A stretch of DNA of 64,000 bases from Oegoconia quadripuncta (taxonomy: Eukaryota > Arthropoda > Insecta > Lepidoptera > Autostichidae). The stretch lies in assembly GCA_949316235.1 (NCBI GenBank), contig OX438744.1, positions 2,604,001 through 2,668,000 on the forward strand, written 5' to 3'. The notes below the pieces were generated by a model, which was given only the letters and a program-made list of their open reading frames with translations, was not told the origin of the DNA and did no database searches. Of this stretch, positions 11,137 through 21,800 are shown piece by piece (the first letter of the stretch is position 1; every line of letters starts with the position of its first letter). The position numbers and the translations under genes are program-made.

Positions 11137-11503
11137 CTATACCGGATGAGTTTTTTTATCGTAAGAAAAAAAATACAGCATATTAGGTAAGTGAAGTAGA
11201 AGCTATTGGCATAGGCGATTTATTTTTTTCAAAACTATCATAATTAATTGTGTGATTTGACGGTCGAGTTTGTAGCATATTCCGCACAACGCCATTATTA
11301 AATTAAATAAATAAAGAAAACCTGGAGAATTTATGACTTCCAAATAAATTTCGCATGATAGAAACCTAAGAATTAATTAAAAAAAAAAAATCTGCGGCAG
11401 GCGCGTGCGTTTTTGAAAAAAAAAAAAAAAACTATCTCTGCCAATAACTTCTTTTTCACTTACCTATATATGCCCTATTTTTGCTTCACGATAAAAAAAG
11501 GCT
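11137..11503. mobile_element. MITE-P, foldback type
   Basis: The left arm ('ccggatgagtttttttatcg', 'aggtaagtgaagtagaagct') and right arm ('aacttctttttcacttacct', 'tgccctatttttgcttcacg') are inverted repeats around an AT-rich core. A related element is at 46298-46612. Confidence 0.55.
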
Positions 11504-11506
11504 TTA

Positions 11507-11862
11507 GGTCTTAGCATACGTGACGGGTAATTTCTCGGACGGAACGGAGACGGGACAGGTATAGTGCCTAACGTGAAAGTGGTTTTAAAACATACGTACA
11601 GGACGGTGTTCAACGATAGTCGTGCTAGTGCTGCAACCATATTTCAGCACAAAATGTTCGATTTTACTTTTGAAGAACTAGCAATGGTTGCCTTAGTATT
11701 AGATGAAGAAGATGCCATAACGATGTTTTTTCTATTGCCGTCCCGTTCCGCCCGTGTTTCTCGCCACGTGTATTTTATTGCTATGTTTTCAAATGCAACG
11801 ATGTCAAAAAATCGTCCCGTTCCGTCCGGCACGAGAATAAACACGTCACGTATGCTAAGACC
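11507..11862 (+). mobile_element. PIF/Harbinger-type MITE with transposase-start remnant
   Basis: Terminal inverted repeats of 19 bp are perfect (GGTCTTAGCATACGTGACG at 11507; its complement ends at 11862) and are flanked by TTA on both sides, the 3-bp duplication expected of PIF/Harbinger. Inside, 11654-11710 reads MFDFTFEELAMVALVLDEED, an acidic start resembling lepidopteran HARBI1-like transposases, after which the frame no longer looks like transposase. It is probably a deletion derivative of an autonomous copy elsewhere. The similarity extends a few bases outward (AGGCTT on each side), so the exact ends may be up to 7 bp further out. Confidence 0.65.
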
Positions 11863-11867
11863 TTAAG

Positions 11868-12056
11868 CCTGTTGTTTATCCCGCGGGAACTACTCACTTC
11901 ATCAGGATAAAAAATATCCTATGTCTCAATCCAGGGTATATTCTACCTATACCCCAAATTTCATCCAAATCCGCTCATCCGTTTCGCGATGATTGAAAAA
12001 CAAACCAATAAAGAAAACAAACATCCAAACTTGCGCATTTATAATATTAGTTAGAT
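11868..12056 (-). mobile_element. Lep1-like Helitron fragment
   Basis: 'tttatcccgcgggaactact', 'tcatccaaatccgctcatcc' and 'gcgcatttataatattagtt'. The minus-strand start would be near 12056. Confidence 0.55.
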
Positions 12057-12262
12057 AAATAAGTTTAGTCCCAACCTAAGCAAAGCTTGCACTACGGATA
12101 CTAGATAACTAATAAACATACATAAATATTTATATAAACATCCATGACTCGGGAATAAATGGTCGTATTCATCACACAAACATTCATCCCTCGCAGGTTT
12201 CGATCCCGTAACCGTTGGTTTCGCTGGTCACTATCCACTACACCAGTGGGTCGTCTCGTCAC
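12057..12262 (-). mobile_element. SINE-B
   Basis: Reverse-oriented tRNA head at 12190-12262 (anti-B box GGTTTCGATCC; 'ggtcactatccactacacc'), body 'acatacataaatatttat' and tail 'agtcccaacctaagcaaagc'. This is the same family as 38383, 43917, 48215 and 56868. Confidence 0.8.
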
Positions 12263-12589
12263 CAACTTTCTTTGTGATGACAGGATATTTTTTATTTATT
12301 TACTTACAAGTAACTTGGCGATCAATATTTGTATGTAAGTCAGGTTAAATTTTTGCAGTCATCCTCCAATTTCAAACGATTAAATATTTCTCGAATACCT
12401 TTGAATTTCTAAAAAAAAAATTCCTTCAATTCTTGATACTTAAGGTACTTGCCTTGATGCCAGAGATTTTATAAGAAAAAAATCATCGTTTGTTGTTGCA
12501 TTATGACTGCACTTTTGAGTCTAAATGTACAAATCATTTACTCATTTACTACACAACTGCTTCCGATGCTTACCGTACCTATCGACTAA
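12263..12589. other. No gene recognised
   Basis: AT-rich, nothing identified. Confidence 0.5.
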
Positions 12590-12754
12590 CATGTTTGGTG
12601 TAGTGGTTAGAAACGCTGACTGCTATACCAAAAGGTCACGGGTTCGAATCCCGCTAGGAGCTTATGTTTGTATGTCTACCCGAGTTATGGAAACTGGTAT
12701 CCATAATACAAGCCTAGTTGCTTAGTGTGGAACTAAATGGCGCTGTATGTCAAT
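12590..12754 (+). mobile_element. SINE-C with tRNA-like head
   Basis: Head 'gtttggtgtagtggttag' with B box GGTTCGAATCC, then 'ccgagttatggaaact' and the tail 'aaatggcgctgtatgtc'. It is preserved better than the other SINE-C pieces and ends where MITE-E begins. Confidence 0.7.
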
Positions 12755-13111
12755 ATACAGGGTGAAATATAATTCGTGTAATTTCTATTTATTGGTGACT
12801 CCAATCCTGATTATGAACAACTTTCCACTAGGATGAATTGGATTCCCATACACAGTAAATCATTTAAAACCACCTTTAGTAATACACACTCTTTTACACA
12901 TCGCTTTCCTCTCCCAGGGTGGGACGGAAGAACAGCGCCCAGTTCCTGGAACTGAGCATAATGCTAAGTCCCACTCCTTTTTGCCACAGCGGCACTCAAC
13001 ATTTATTATGTTTATCTTTATATGTTTTGTAATTTGTTCTTTTTAATGTTTTAGATGTTAAGTTTGTTTTGTACATTTAGTGTGTGCACACTTGTGGTAA
13101 ATAAACTGTTT

Positions 13112-13147
<36 letters not shown>

Positions 13148-13396
13148 TTAATATGGAAGTCCAACAATTTTCGGCTGAATTCGGATATGGTTCCTAGTGG
13201 AAACTTCTTCGTAATCAGGAGTGGAGGCACCAGCCGAAAATTGTTGGACTTCCATTACTAAAGATGGTTTACTTTGTATGGGTAACCGAAAATTTTTTGG
13301 TCGAATTCGACTATGGTTCGTTGGGGAAAGTTGTTCGTAATCAAGAGTGGCGTCATCAGTTAATGGGAATTACACGTATTCAAATTCACCCTGTAT
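12755..13396. mobile_element. MITE-E interrupted by a retroposon end
   Basis: The left end is at 12755 (ATACAGGGTG) and the right end finishes in CACCCTGTAT at 13396, with TA on each side. The element is split near 12885 and resumes at about 13149 with 'tatggaagtccaacaatttt'. Confidence 0.65.
12885..13148 (+). mobile_element. Retroposon 3' end with (TTTC)n tail
   Basis: Inserted within MITE-E. It carries 'gtggtaaataaactg' (AATAAA) and ends in a TTTC microsatellite at 13112-13148. 5' truncated, with no coding region left. Confidence 0.55.
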
Positions 13397-13474
13397 ATTT
13401 ATTTATTTATTATTATATTTATTTATTATTAACCTACTCCAGATTTAAGCATCCCAGAAGTAAATTATGGTAAT

Positions 13475-13875
13475 CCAAAGTCAAAGTCAAAAAATATTTA
13501 TTTCGTAGGATAAAGATTATCACTTGAAAACGTCACATTTTTTATCTTAATATTAAAATTATTGACATTATTGCTCATTCGCAAAGCAGATTCCCCAGAG
13601 AAGAACGAGCAAGAAACTCAAGGGTTGCTCTTTTAAATAAGTTTCAGGTTACAATTATATTATATTTTATAATTAGGCTAAATATCGCCGAGCGGTCTAT
13701 GTCCATTTCCATAGTCAGAAATTTTATAATAGCCTTTGGTAAATAATGTCTGTTTTATGATGGTTTTGAATTTATTTAAAGGTATATTTTAAATGTCCAC
13801 TGGAACCTTATTATAAAAGCGTATAAATTGCCCCTTAAATCCAGTAGACGTGTATCCCCTTATCCTTACTTCTAG
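13475..13875 (-). mobile_element. LINE-2 3' end
   Basis: The minus strand encodes KVPVDI, then PLNKFKTIIKQTLFTKGYYK and ISDY, equivalent to the C-terminal region at 60470-60600. It is followed by 'gagcaacccttgagtttctt' and the AAATATTTTTTGAC-type tail. Confidence 0.65.
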
Positions 13876-13929
13876 GGTGCTTACGTGGAATCAAATTTAA
13901 TGGTCGCACGCAAACGAACTAAACAGCAA

Positions 13930-14110
13930 ATTATTAGCTCGAACGCAAACACTTACGTGTTACCATGGTAACCGGATATACTCCCGGTAGGGAATTCCAC
14001 TCCTCAGCCTTAAGCGTTATAAATGACGATGCAAATCGCTTGATGCGGATAGCTGGAATATGAATGAAGCAGGCATGGAATTCCTATCGAAGTATTAATA
14101 GGGAGTAGGC
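13930..14110 (-). mobile_element. LINE-L-type C-terminal fragment
   Basis: The minus strand reads IPAIRIKRFASSFITLKAEE then WNSLPGVYP, the typical end of LINE-L reverse transcriptase proteins (compare 62225-62515). Confidence 0.6.
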
Positions 14111-15094
14111 CGCTTTAACGCTTCGTTAACTATATTTCGTAACTCGTACGAAAAAGGAAATGCTTAAAATTATTATAAATTAGCGTTCCGCCTGCGGCTT
14201 TCGAATGCTTTTAAAGTTGACGTGTCAATCGTCTGCAAGGTCGTCTGCAATCGTCAATAATTTTAAATTCTCAAAAATAACCGTAATTGAAGCTATTTCA
14301 GCGGTTATTTATTTTTTATTTTTTTATTTTAAGAACACAAACAGTCAAAGCATAATATAAGAAACATATTGGTAAAATAATAATTCTTTGACAAACAGTG
14401 TCCACAGATAAAATTTTTCAGAAAACATGTTCATTTAACACCACCAGAACTATAACAGACGAATACATCGGCATGCCCAAAAAAAAAAATTTTTATGTAC
14501 CTATATGTAATGGATCCCAAAAGTGCACGAACAACCACAGCCCCGGCTTCTCTGTTTTTTTTTTAATCATTTTTTATGTAAATTATATTTTACTCTTGTG
14601 CAGTAAATTTTAGTAAAAATTATGTTAAAATTAGCTTCTAGGCCTCTCGAGTGCAGGTCGATTTAATCTGTATTTAAAAAGAAATCTTAATTTATTCAAT
14701 GAGAGCGCCACTGGACGGAATAAGCTCTCTTAAATGAGCCAACACAGAAATACGCGCACACAATCTCAACGTATATTATCTACAAAAACCTGATTTAAGG
14801 TGATTGTTATTGGTATAATACACGTATTTAAGAAGAGGCTAAAAGAGCACTATCATTCTATCATGATTTAAGATATATATTTATATAATTATGTACTTAT
14901 ATAAGTATGTGATATTTATTTATTTATATTATAGGTATAGTTTACTAATAAACACGTGTAATTGTATAACTAAGTGTATTTCTGTATTCTAGTAGTGTGT
15001 GTATGTAAATAACATATTATATTATATACCTATATGTATAGTATATAGTAATTAAATTTGTCATTCCATAACTGCACTTTTTGTTCACCGTCCC
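14111..15094. other. No gene recognised
   Basis: AT-rich. Only short unsupported open frames. Confidence 0.5.
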
Positions 15095-15225
15095 GCACAA
15101 TGCTCTAACCACCACTGAGGTTGTCTGGAAGAGATCTCTATTAGAGATAAGCTCACCTTTGTACAATATTTCCGACTGATTGTCAACATGTTTTTTATGT
15201 GCAATAAAAGAATAATATATATAAT
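15095..15225 (+). mobile_element. Retroposon 3' end, family G
   Basis: 'ggttgtctggaagagatctc' with its self-complementary 'agatctctattagagat', then 'atgtgcaataaaag'. Confidence 0.6.
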
Positions 15226-15414
15226 ATTTTTTTTAGAAACGCTCGTGATTATTTTATAATAGCGTTGACTGATTTGCAAACCACTCGAACGAAATCATCG
15301 ACATAGAAATCTAGGAGGGTTGTTTAGGGAGTGCAGGTATACAGGGTGACATTACAGTATTACCTAGCTCGACGCAAGGCCTTAGGTGCTTAGAACAGTG
15401 AAAACCATACTTAT

Positions 15415-15826
15415 ATTGGGTCTTTACCTATGAAATTGGAATTTTTTTTCTTTGTTAATCATATGTACCAATTCCTGCGATTGTCAGAGCTACGAGCCAA
15501 ATTTGTTTTTTATTTGGAAAATGAAATATTATTTCAAGGTTTCACATGATTTTTTTTTTAATTTCTGTGCAAAATCACATAATAAAAAAATAGAACAGAG
15601 CTCTTTTCGTGTGCTTCCCATAATCATTTCTTAGATTCGCTGAAACTTTTATAAAGTGGTTACTTTTAAAATATACTTAACCTAATGTTATCCGATAATA
15701 CACACAAATTTAGCTAAATTTGGATTTTCCGTTCCCAAAAAAAAATCAAAAATGTTTGAATGGAGGAAACAGTCATAATGAAATTCTTAAAAAACAAAAC
15801 GCCAATTTCATAGGTAAGGACCTAAT
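15415..15826 (+). mobile_element. Mariner-like MITE, copy 1
   Basis: The ends ATTGGGTCTTTACCTATGAA and 'ttcataggtaaggacctaat' form terminal inverted repeats of about 28 bp, flanked by TA. Five copies (15415, 26455, 27866, 42316, 54685) share the interior. No intact transposase frame. Mariner affinity is inferred from TA targets and terminal-repeat style. Confidence 0.75.
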
Positions 15827-16904
15827 ATTTATACAAAGTGTTACGGTAGTCGAGGAATTCATGTTTTATTTTCTAAGGACCGACAATGCCACATAACCAT
15901 AGCTATAGATATTAAAAAAAAAACATTTAAGAAAACCCCCGAACAAAGTTATGCTAATGCAAGTTTAGTTTAAAATGAACTACATGACAAATTATAAATC
16001 CCCATTTGGCTTTGCATCGACTTTAACACCCTACGTCGCTGATCTTATTTTTACAGTGTGTGCTACATACTGCATCTACCCATCATCAACAATATCAACA
16101 GCCTTGCACACAGTCTGCCTGGGACTATACTTCACTAGGCATAACATACATTTATTATAGCATCAACAGATGTCAATCGTGCAAATGACATTCGATGAAA
16201 AAAATCGATAAAGCAAATTACTGAGCAATTTCATTAATCTCGTTTAGACAGTCAATAAATAGTCATCGATACTAGACGAACCACGTCCGTCGTGACACAG
16301 GGGTATTCAGCTATCTTCATAGTTTCAAAGAATTGCGCTCAAAGGAAAAAAGCTACATGCCATTATCGTTTGAGTTATTAAAAAAAAAGGTGAGGTTTCT
16401 GGCGGGCCTTACTCTCTGGCAGCCTCACAAAGGCATTTAAATACCCCCTTGTGTTTAAAATACTGTTAATTTAGGGACTACTGTATTTCACATGTACTAT
16501 TTTGGCACAATTATTTAGGAGCAATGTATAGTCTCGGGTAAAACAGTATATGCATATGAAAAATGAGGATTCCAGCATCAGAACTCTTTTTTTTTTATTA
16601 CTTGACTTTATCAAAGTATAGCTGAATTCCAACTGTGAAGCTTTTCGCATCACGAATGCGACGAAACATGTTACGATGTGTCCGAAACTTAGCCATATAA
16701 AAATGTACCACCGATTCCGTGTCGCCCTGTATATATTTTCGCTTGACTCATACGTTTCCTAACCGGTTAATCGAATTTTCACAAGTAATGTATGAAAAAT
16801 TCATTCACTGGGACGTTTTTATCTTTACAAATGATTATAAGATATATTTTATTGATTTTCTTTCTAAGTCTCTATAATTTTGACACAAGTTGGGTTATTT
16901 AAAA
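15827..16904. other. No gene recognised
   Basis: AT-rich. Short open frames lack recognisable motifs. Confidence 0.5.
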
Positions 16905-17058
16905 TTGTATAATTAATTTATAATAGGTAGTTATAATTAGATATAATTCGTTAAATTTTGCATGCTCAAAGGGCAGAATGTAATGAGCGTTATTTTAATA
17001 CGAAAACACCCTTGTGTACCTATATTCTGGCAAAATAAATAATTTGAATTTGAATTTA
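16905..17058 (+). mobile_element. LINE 3' end with AATTTG repeats
   Basis: 'tgcatgctcaaagggcagaa', 'ggcaaaataaataa' and the tail TTTGAATTTGAATTT; the inverse relative lies at 5205-5450. Confidence 0.6.
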
Positions 17059-17784
17059 TACATGCACGCGTCACCTTTTCAAACAGCTTGTTTCAAGTCC
17101 CTATTGAACTGAGCAACTCCGAGTGGTTTTGGAATGCGTGGTAGCTCAATGGGGGTCCAGCAAAGAGGTCCTGCCAGTTGTTTTGATCCCCGAACAGCAT
17201 TTTCTATAATTACAAGCTTCATTACAACAACAGTTTTAAGTTAAGGCGTCAAATTTTGAAATCGGAATGAATACGTAAAGTTTGATATTGGAATTGTCAT
17301 AAGCGTCGTGTTCACTGTGATTCAACACAGGGTATAATTCAAATTAGTGTCAACAGATGGCGCTGTTTTAAAGTTTAAATAAATTCAGAAGTATAAACAT
17401 ACAGAGGAGTTCTTTCGTCTGCGACTAGCATTTGTCGAAGAAGTATTCTGTCTTTGTATAGTTTATCACATAAGCAATTATGTCGACCAACAGAGTATCG
17501 AAACTATAAATATATAGTATTTCGATGTTCACTTACGTACAGACTCATCCGATCCAACTATTGACACAAGTTTAAATTACTGATGTGTCGAATCACTATA
17601 CTCTTATCTATCAGAAATTAATTAGAATTCAATTCGAGAACTTAAATCATTTTTCCGAGTTGTGTTCGAAAATACTCGAAACATACCACTTAGTTTTCCC
17701 AAAATGACTACTTTCCCTACAAATATTTCATAGCTGCAGGAACGAGTGATTCTCACGTAACAGTTAGATTTAGTGGTGATAATT
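17059..17784. other. No gene recognised
   Basis: Contains the probable downstream flank of the minus-strand gene ending at 17911; otherwise unidentified. Confidence 0.4.
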
Positions 17785-17790
17785 TTTATT
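17785..17790 (-). terminator. Candidate polyadenylation signal AATAAA
   Basis: TTTATT on the plus strand gives AATAAA on the minus strand, about 120 bases beyond the stop codon of the gene at 17911-18114. Confidence 0.45.
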
Positions 17791-17910
17791 GTAGTTATTC
17801 TTTCTTTTAATAGCCAAACCTTTGAGCTCCAACCACTTGACACATGACAATAGGTTTATCAATTCTTTAAGGATAACATCACCTGGCGGCCCATCTTCAT
17901 TTGCTCCGTG

Positions 17911-18114
17911 TCAAAGTGTTGTCCACTTCATCCAATCTTCGTGGTACCGTTTATAAATGTCTATACAAACTCGACAATAAAAAAAGATTGTGGAGAAACT
18001 TGCCACGGCCAGGAGAACGACTAATAATGGGCAGACGAGGTTAATGAGGAGGGCCAGGACCGCCCTCACCAACCACCATAGGCCGACGACGACTAGCACA
18101 CTGGCCAGCATCAC
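17911..18114 (-). CDS. Terminal exon of a hydrophobic membrane protein
   Basis: This is the last coding exon of a minus-strand gene. It opens after a strong acceptor (pyrimidine-rich 'ttctctgttgcag' at 18115 and above) with GTG ATG CTG, and ends in TGA at 17911-17913. The exon encodes 67 residues. A long hydrophobic stretch (MLASVLVVVGLWWLVRAVLA, then LLINLVCPLLVVLLAVASF) suggests one long or two closely spaced membrane segments, followed by a charged tail ending YHEDWMKWTTL. It joins in phase 0 to the exon at 20723-20821. GC content is higher than in the surrounding DNA, as expected for coding sequence. I do not recognise the family. The gene's start lies upstream and was not found. That it is a real exon is well supported; its function is unknown. 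Confidence 0.75.
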   Translation of the reverse strand: MMLASVLVVVGLWWLVRAVLALLINLVCPLLVVLLAVASFSTIFFYCRVCIDIYKRYHEDWMKWTTL

Positions 18115-18377
18115 CTGCAACAGAGAACCAGTGATAAATGAATAAGAATAAGAATACCGTGCCGTGCCCTCTGAAGCACGTAAACACTCGTATGAAAATA
18201 CTTTAGGTGGTCACCCCACCCATCCTAACCCGAAAAGTACAGCGACTTGCTATAATCAGCTATAGAAAACCCACAAATTCGCATACGCGCTGCTATTGCT
18301 ATGGAAAAATCGATTGAGTTTTGATATTAGCGATAGGAATGGCGTCAATTAAATTCTGGGGTGAAAAACAGGCTACT

Positions 18378-18765
18378 TTTTTTTTTTTTTTTATGATTGA
18401 CTGGATTCGCGTTTGACCACAATCTCACCTGATGGAAAATGACGATGTGGTCGGAGATGAAGCACGCGATCTCAGTAAATGCCTATTCACTCTGCTGTTG
18501 AAGATCCCAAGGTTGTAGGATTCAGGAAAGACTGACGCCGGAAGGGAGTTCCATGCCTTGGCTGTTCGGGTGATGAATGAGGAATCGAACTTCTTAGTGC
18601 GAATGTTCGGTATATTAACTATATACGGGTGGAATCCCTCCCCACGCCTAGTGGTCCGAAGATGGGAGGGTGACGGTGGAATAAGATTATGTAATTCCAA
18701 CAGGCGACTCTGCGACAGTGTTCAAGGGTCTGCAATTTAGCAGTCATCGAACTATCACCTATAAC
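18378..18765 (-). mobile_element. LINE-L 3' end within the intron
   Basis: The minus strand encodes ELHNLIPPSPSHLRTTRRGE, then FHPYIVNIPNIRTKKFDSSF and AWNSLPASVFPESYNLGIF, a stop, and the tail ending in a T-run at 18378. Compared with 58235-58720, about 45 bp are deleted near 18700. Confidence 0.8.
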
Positions 18766-18868
18766 TATCACTTCTTTCTGTGTCTGGAAGATTTATACTC
18801 TAACTGCATTCGAATTCTTGGCTATAAAATTAATAAATTTGTTGTTCGATAAAATGTTGTTATGTTTT

Positions 18869-19144
18869 AAAAGTACTTTGAATCTTTATACCAAGAGTGT
18901 TTCAGGCTTAAATATAGGGTTTTCCTATATTTCCTGGAGCCGCTTATGCATTCCCAGGTCCTCCCTACTGCCGAGGAAGTCGCCGGGGGGTTTTAGTGGG
19001 TAGTCCCGCTCCGATCTGGAGCGGGGAGTCCCACATATCCCCGCCGCGGGTTGAACGAGTAAATGCGTTTCCCCTCGAAAAAAAAATGGGTTTTCCTATA
19101 TTTAAGCCTGAAACACTCTTGGTATAAAGATTCAAAGTACTTTT
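18869..19144. repeat. 50-bp-arm palindrome split by LINE-J
   Basis: Arms at 18869-18918 and 19095-19144 are perfect reverse complements over 50 bases (left arm starts AAAAGTACTTTGAATCTTTA and ends TAAATATAGG). Removing the LINE-J insertion and one copy of its duplicated target restores a 105-bp palindrome with a 5-base loop (GTTTT). It lies in the intron of the minus-strand membrane protein gene, so transcripts would contain it. Confidence 0.9.
18933..19087 (+). mobile_element. LINE-J 3' end inserted in the palindrome
   Basis: 5'-truncated copy of 155 bp ('ggggggttttagtgggtag', 'gtaaatgcgtttcccc', A-tail), flanked by a perfect 16-bp target duplication GGGTTTTCCTATATTT (18917-18932 and 19088-19103). 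Confidence 0.85.
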
Positions 19145-20722
19145 ACTGTAGCCCTGTGTAAAATAACGAAGACTACTTGATGATTAGGTCGTCCATACCA
19201 TGCCTTTACACCCTCTATCCCAGTGTATATCTAAAATGTTTATGATTTGACTCATTGAATTAGGATTTAAAAATTCTTTTCATGCGATCAAGCTGTCTGA
19301 CCAGACGGTCGGTAAGTTTCTGATTGTGTGTATATCGGGATCAAATACAACTCATTCTTTAGGTTAGATTGTTGCGTGGGGTCGTATCGGACTCGATTTC
19401 TGTGACTTTGATTTCACCAAGACGTGATAACCTAAGTACATGCTTACTTTGCTCAAAGCCTAATCCGGCACTGGCCAGATCGTGAATAATTAGTATTTTA
19501 CGGTAAATTCCATAGTTTCGCCTAGTTAGTCTAGTTTCGGTAGAAAACCACCGTTCCTAAAATCCCGTCCGGACCTTCCCCGGATACATTCAAAACTAGG
19601 TCAAGTCCGGGGAAACCCGGACGGATGGTAGCGCTATCTGTAAACTTGGGCCAGTGATTTAAACTAGAGTGCATGACTGCGTATTCCAAAAGTAGATCGT
19701 GTACCAAAGTTTCCTAAAATTTTAAATAATCACCAATGAATAATAAATAATGGATATCTGTATTTATATTATTGTAACACTTTACTGTATACACAAAAAA
19801 AAAAACAATTATAGCGATACTTAGCTATTAATAAATTAGATATACAAAAGGCGGGCGTATCCCTAAAAGAGATATCTTCCAACAAACCCGACATACGACG
19901 ACAGTGAAGCATAGAGTACACACAAATAAAAAGTAAAACTAATTAAATAAATATTACAATATAATAGTAAGAACGTAAATAAGCTTATAAATAAATTTAT
20001 AAATAAACAAATCGTTATTGACAGGACTTCAATGTGAATGGGCTCAACCCTAACTTGTCTATTTCTGCATGTCTCGAAAGGTGAATCCATACAAGCTTGA
20101 ACATTTGCGAACACCCAAACGCTGATGTTTAAGATATCGTTGACCAGTCAATTTTTTTTATGATTGACTGGATTCGCGTTGGCTCGCCTTGACCACATTT
20201 GGGACAAAAGTCCTGACTATGTTTTTTCTGTATAAAAATAATTGGGTCTGACGTTATGTATGTCTACTAAGTTTAAACCATAATAATATTTTCATATATG
20301 TCCGAGTTGATTTTGAAACCTTGGGTCTCTCCGATAAGATTCATCGGGGTCTGATCTAACAGTATCCATTCAGAGAGTGAATGAAGATCAAGATCGCAAT
20401 AGACGCCCAACTTTACTTACAACCGTCTACTAAATAAATGGCAGAAAGGCATAATCAAAACCATATTGTGTCTAAACGCCTGATTTGATAAGATGGATTT
20501 GCATATCGATCTGAACCTCTACCATTAAATCTAAATGGTCATCTGATCCTACCCTGATCAATCCCTTAGCAGAGATCTCAGGCTTCATAGTAACCTCGAA
20601 AGCATGAAACTTTCAGACCCTGGTGCATATCTATGTCATCTACTTCACAAGTAGTTCAATAGTATTAAAATGGGACGTTTCTACTTCTGATATTAACTGC
20701 AAGACGTTGGACATCAAAGTAC
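19145..20722. other. Rest of the intron; one GC-rich hairpin
   Basis: 19565-19624 can fold: CCGTCCGG and TTCCCCGGA pair with TCCGGGGAA and CCGGACGG around an AT-rich loop. A short SINE/LINE tail piece sits at 20150-20200 ('atgattgactggattcgcgt', as at 18395). Nothing else recognised. Confidence 0.5.
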
Positions 20723-20821
20723 CTGAGCCTCTTCATGTGCGCGGAGCCAGGACTTCATGGTGTGAACGACGCTGACCGTTCCTTCTCCATGGCCCTCGCA
20801 TGTTGCCCGCGATACGCTGAA
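20723..20821 (-). CDS. Internal exon of the hydrophobic membrane protein gene
   Basis: A 99-bp open exon on the minus strand is bounded by the acceptor 'tcttgtttcag' (just above 20821) and the donor CAG|GTACTT (below 20723). It reads FSVSRATCEGHGEGTVSVVH and TMKSWLRAHEEAQ without a stop. Splicing to 18114 is in phase 0, giving HEEAQ-VMLASV. The exon is hydrophilic, in contrast to the following hydrophobic one, so it is probably the domain preceding the membrane segment. No upstream exon could be placed with confidence in 20822-24900; a candidate at 22880-23119 ends in the wrong phase at its best donor. The family is not recognised. Confidence 0.7.
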
Positions 20822-21479
20822 CTGAAACAAGATGGCTGATATTTACTTTCCGCATTTTTTTTTCTTCTACTATGAACATTCTATACATTAATGTCTTAAT
20901 CTCCTATTAGTACTTATTAACATAGACGTAAAAGCTGACAATGTAGCACCAAGCCTGTATTCATCCAAGATTCTGCATATCCCTTTTAGCGATTGCCAAT
21001 GTTTACCGTGTGAAACCAGGAAACCGTGTAGTTAATGGAAATATATAATAGTGTAGTATAACCATTTTCAGTAAGACAATGAGAATCATTAATTGGCATA
21101 ACTTTGATATTAGTTTTCTGTATAAGAATTTCTTATAATACTGTTGATTGTATGTAAATAAATAAATATCTTATTCTATACTTGACATGCAGTGTCGACA
21201 AGTACTTTTTTCTACTGCCACATTCTAGATAAAGATGAAGAATTCTTCTTCTTTATATTGGGTAAGCCGTTTTCTTATCTGCCTTTCTTCCTTATATATA
21301 TAATTTTACATGTCATTTTTCGTCTTTCACATTCCAGCAATAAGTAACACTGAGTAAGTTAAATTAAAAGAAACCTACAAATATCATCACTACAATACAT
21401 TTTAGAGTCAAATAGGATGGTCAAGACCTGTACAACTTCCACTCTCTCCATTACAACCCTATTAACATACCATAAAGAA
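20822..21479. other. No gene recognised
   Basis: AT-rich, probably intron of the minus-strand gene. No repeat recognised. Confidence 0.4.
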
Positions 21480-21800
21480 ATCATTAGATTTAATATAAGT
21501 GATCGTTCAATAATGTATAAATGAAATAAGCATTGTAATAGAGAGGACCAAGATGGGAGCCCTGAGGTACGCCAGCCGAAATAAACATAATAATTATAGT
21601 CTGTTTTACAATCTCCTAAGAAACAACCTGTGAGCAGTTAGTACGTATGAATGAAGGTATCTTAAGAACTCATCGTATACCAAGTGCATTTAACTTATTG
21701 AAGAGAAAGAAGACGTGGTCCGCGCGATCGAAAGCTTTTTCTAAGTCCGTGTGCACCACGTCAACTTGCCCATTTTCCATTGGTTTAAAGTAAAATCTAA
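21480..21800 (-). pseudogene. LINE reverse transcriptase fragment
   Basis: The minus strand reads GQVDVVHTDLEKAFDRADH (RT motif A with KAFD) and, after a stop and frame break, SAGVPQGSHLGPL (RT motif B). In-frame stops show it is inactive. It belongs to a non-LTR retrotransposon other than the intact one at 29.6-34 kb. Confidence 0.8.

Noticed and set aside
18869..19144. Twin-priming inversion as an explanation for the palindrome
   Set aside because: Twin priming inverts part of the inserted LINE; here the inverted arms are in the flanking target, and LINE-J itself is uninverted.
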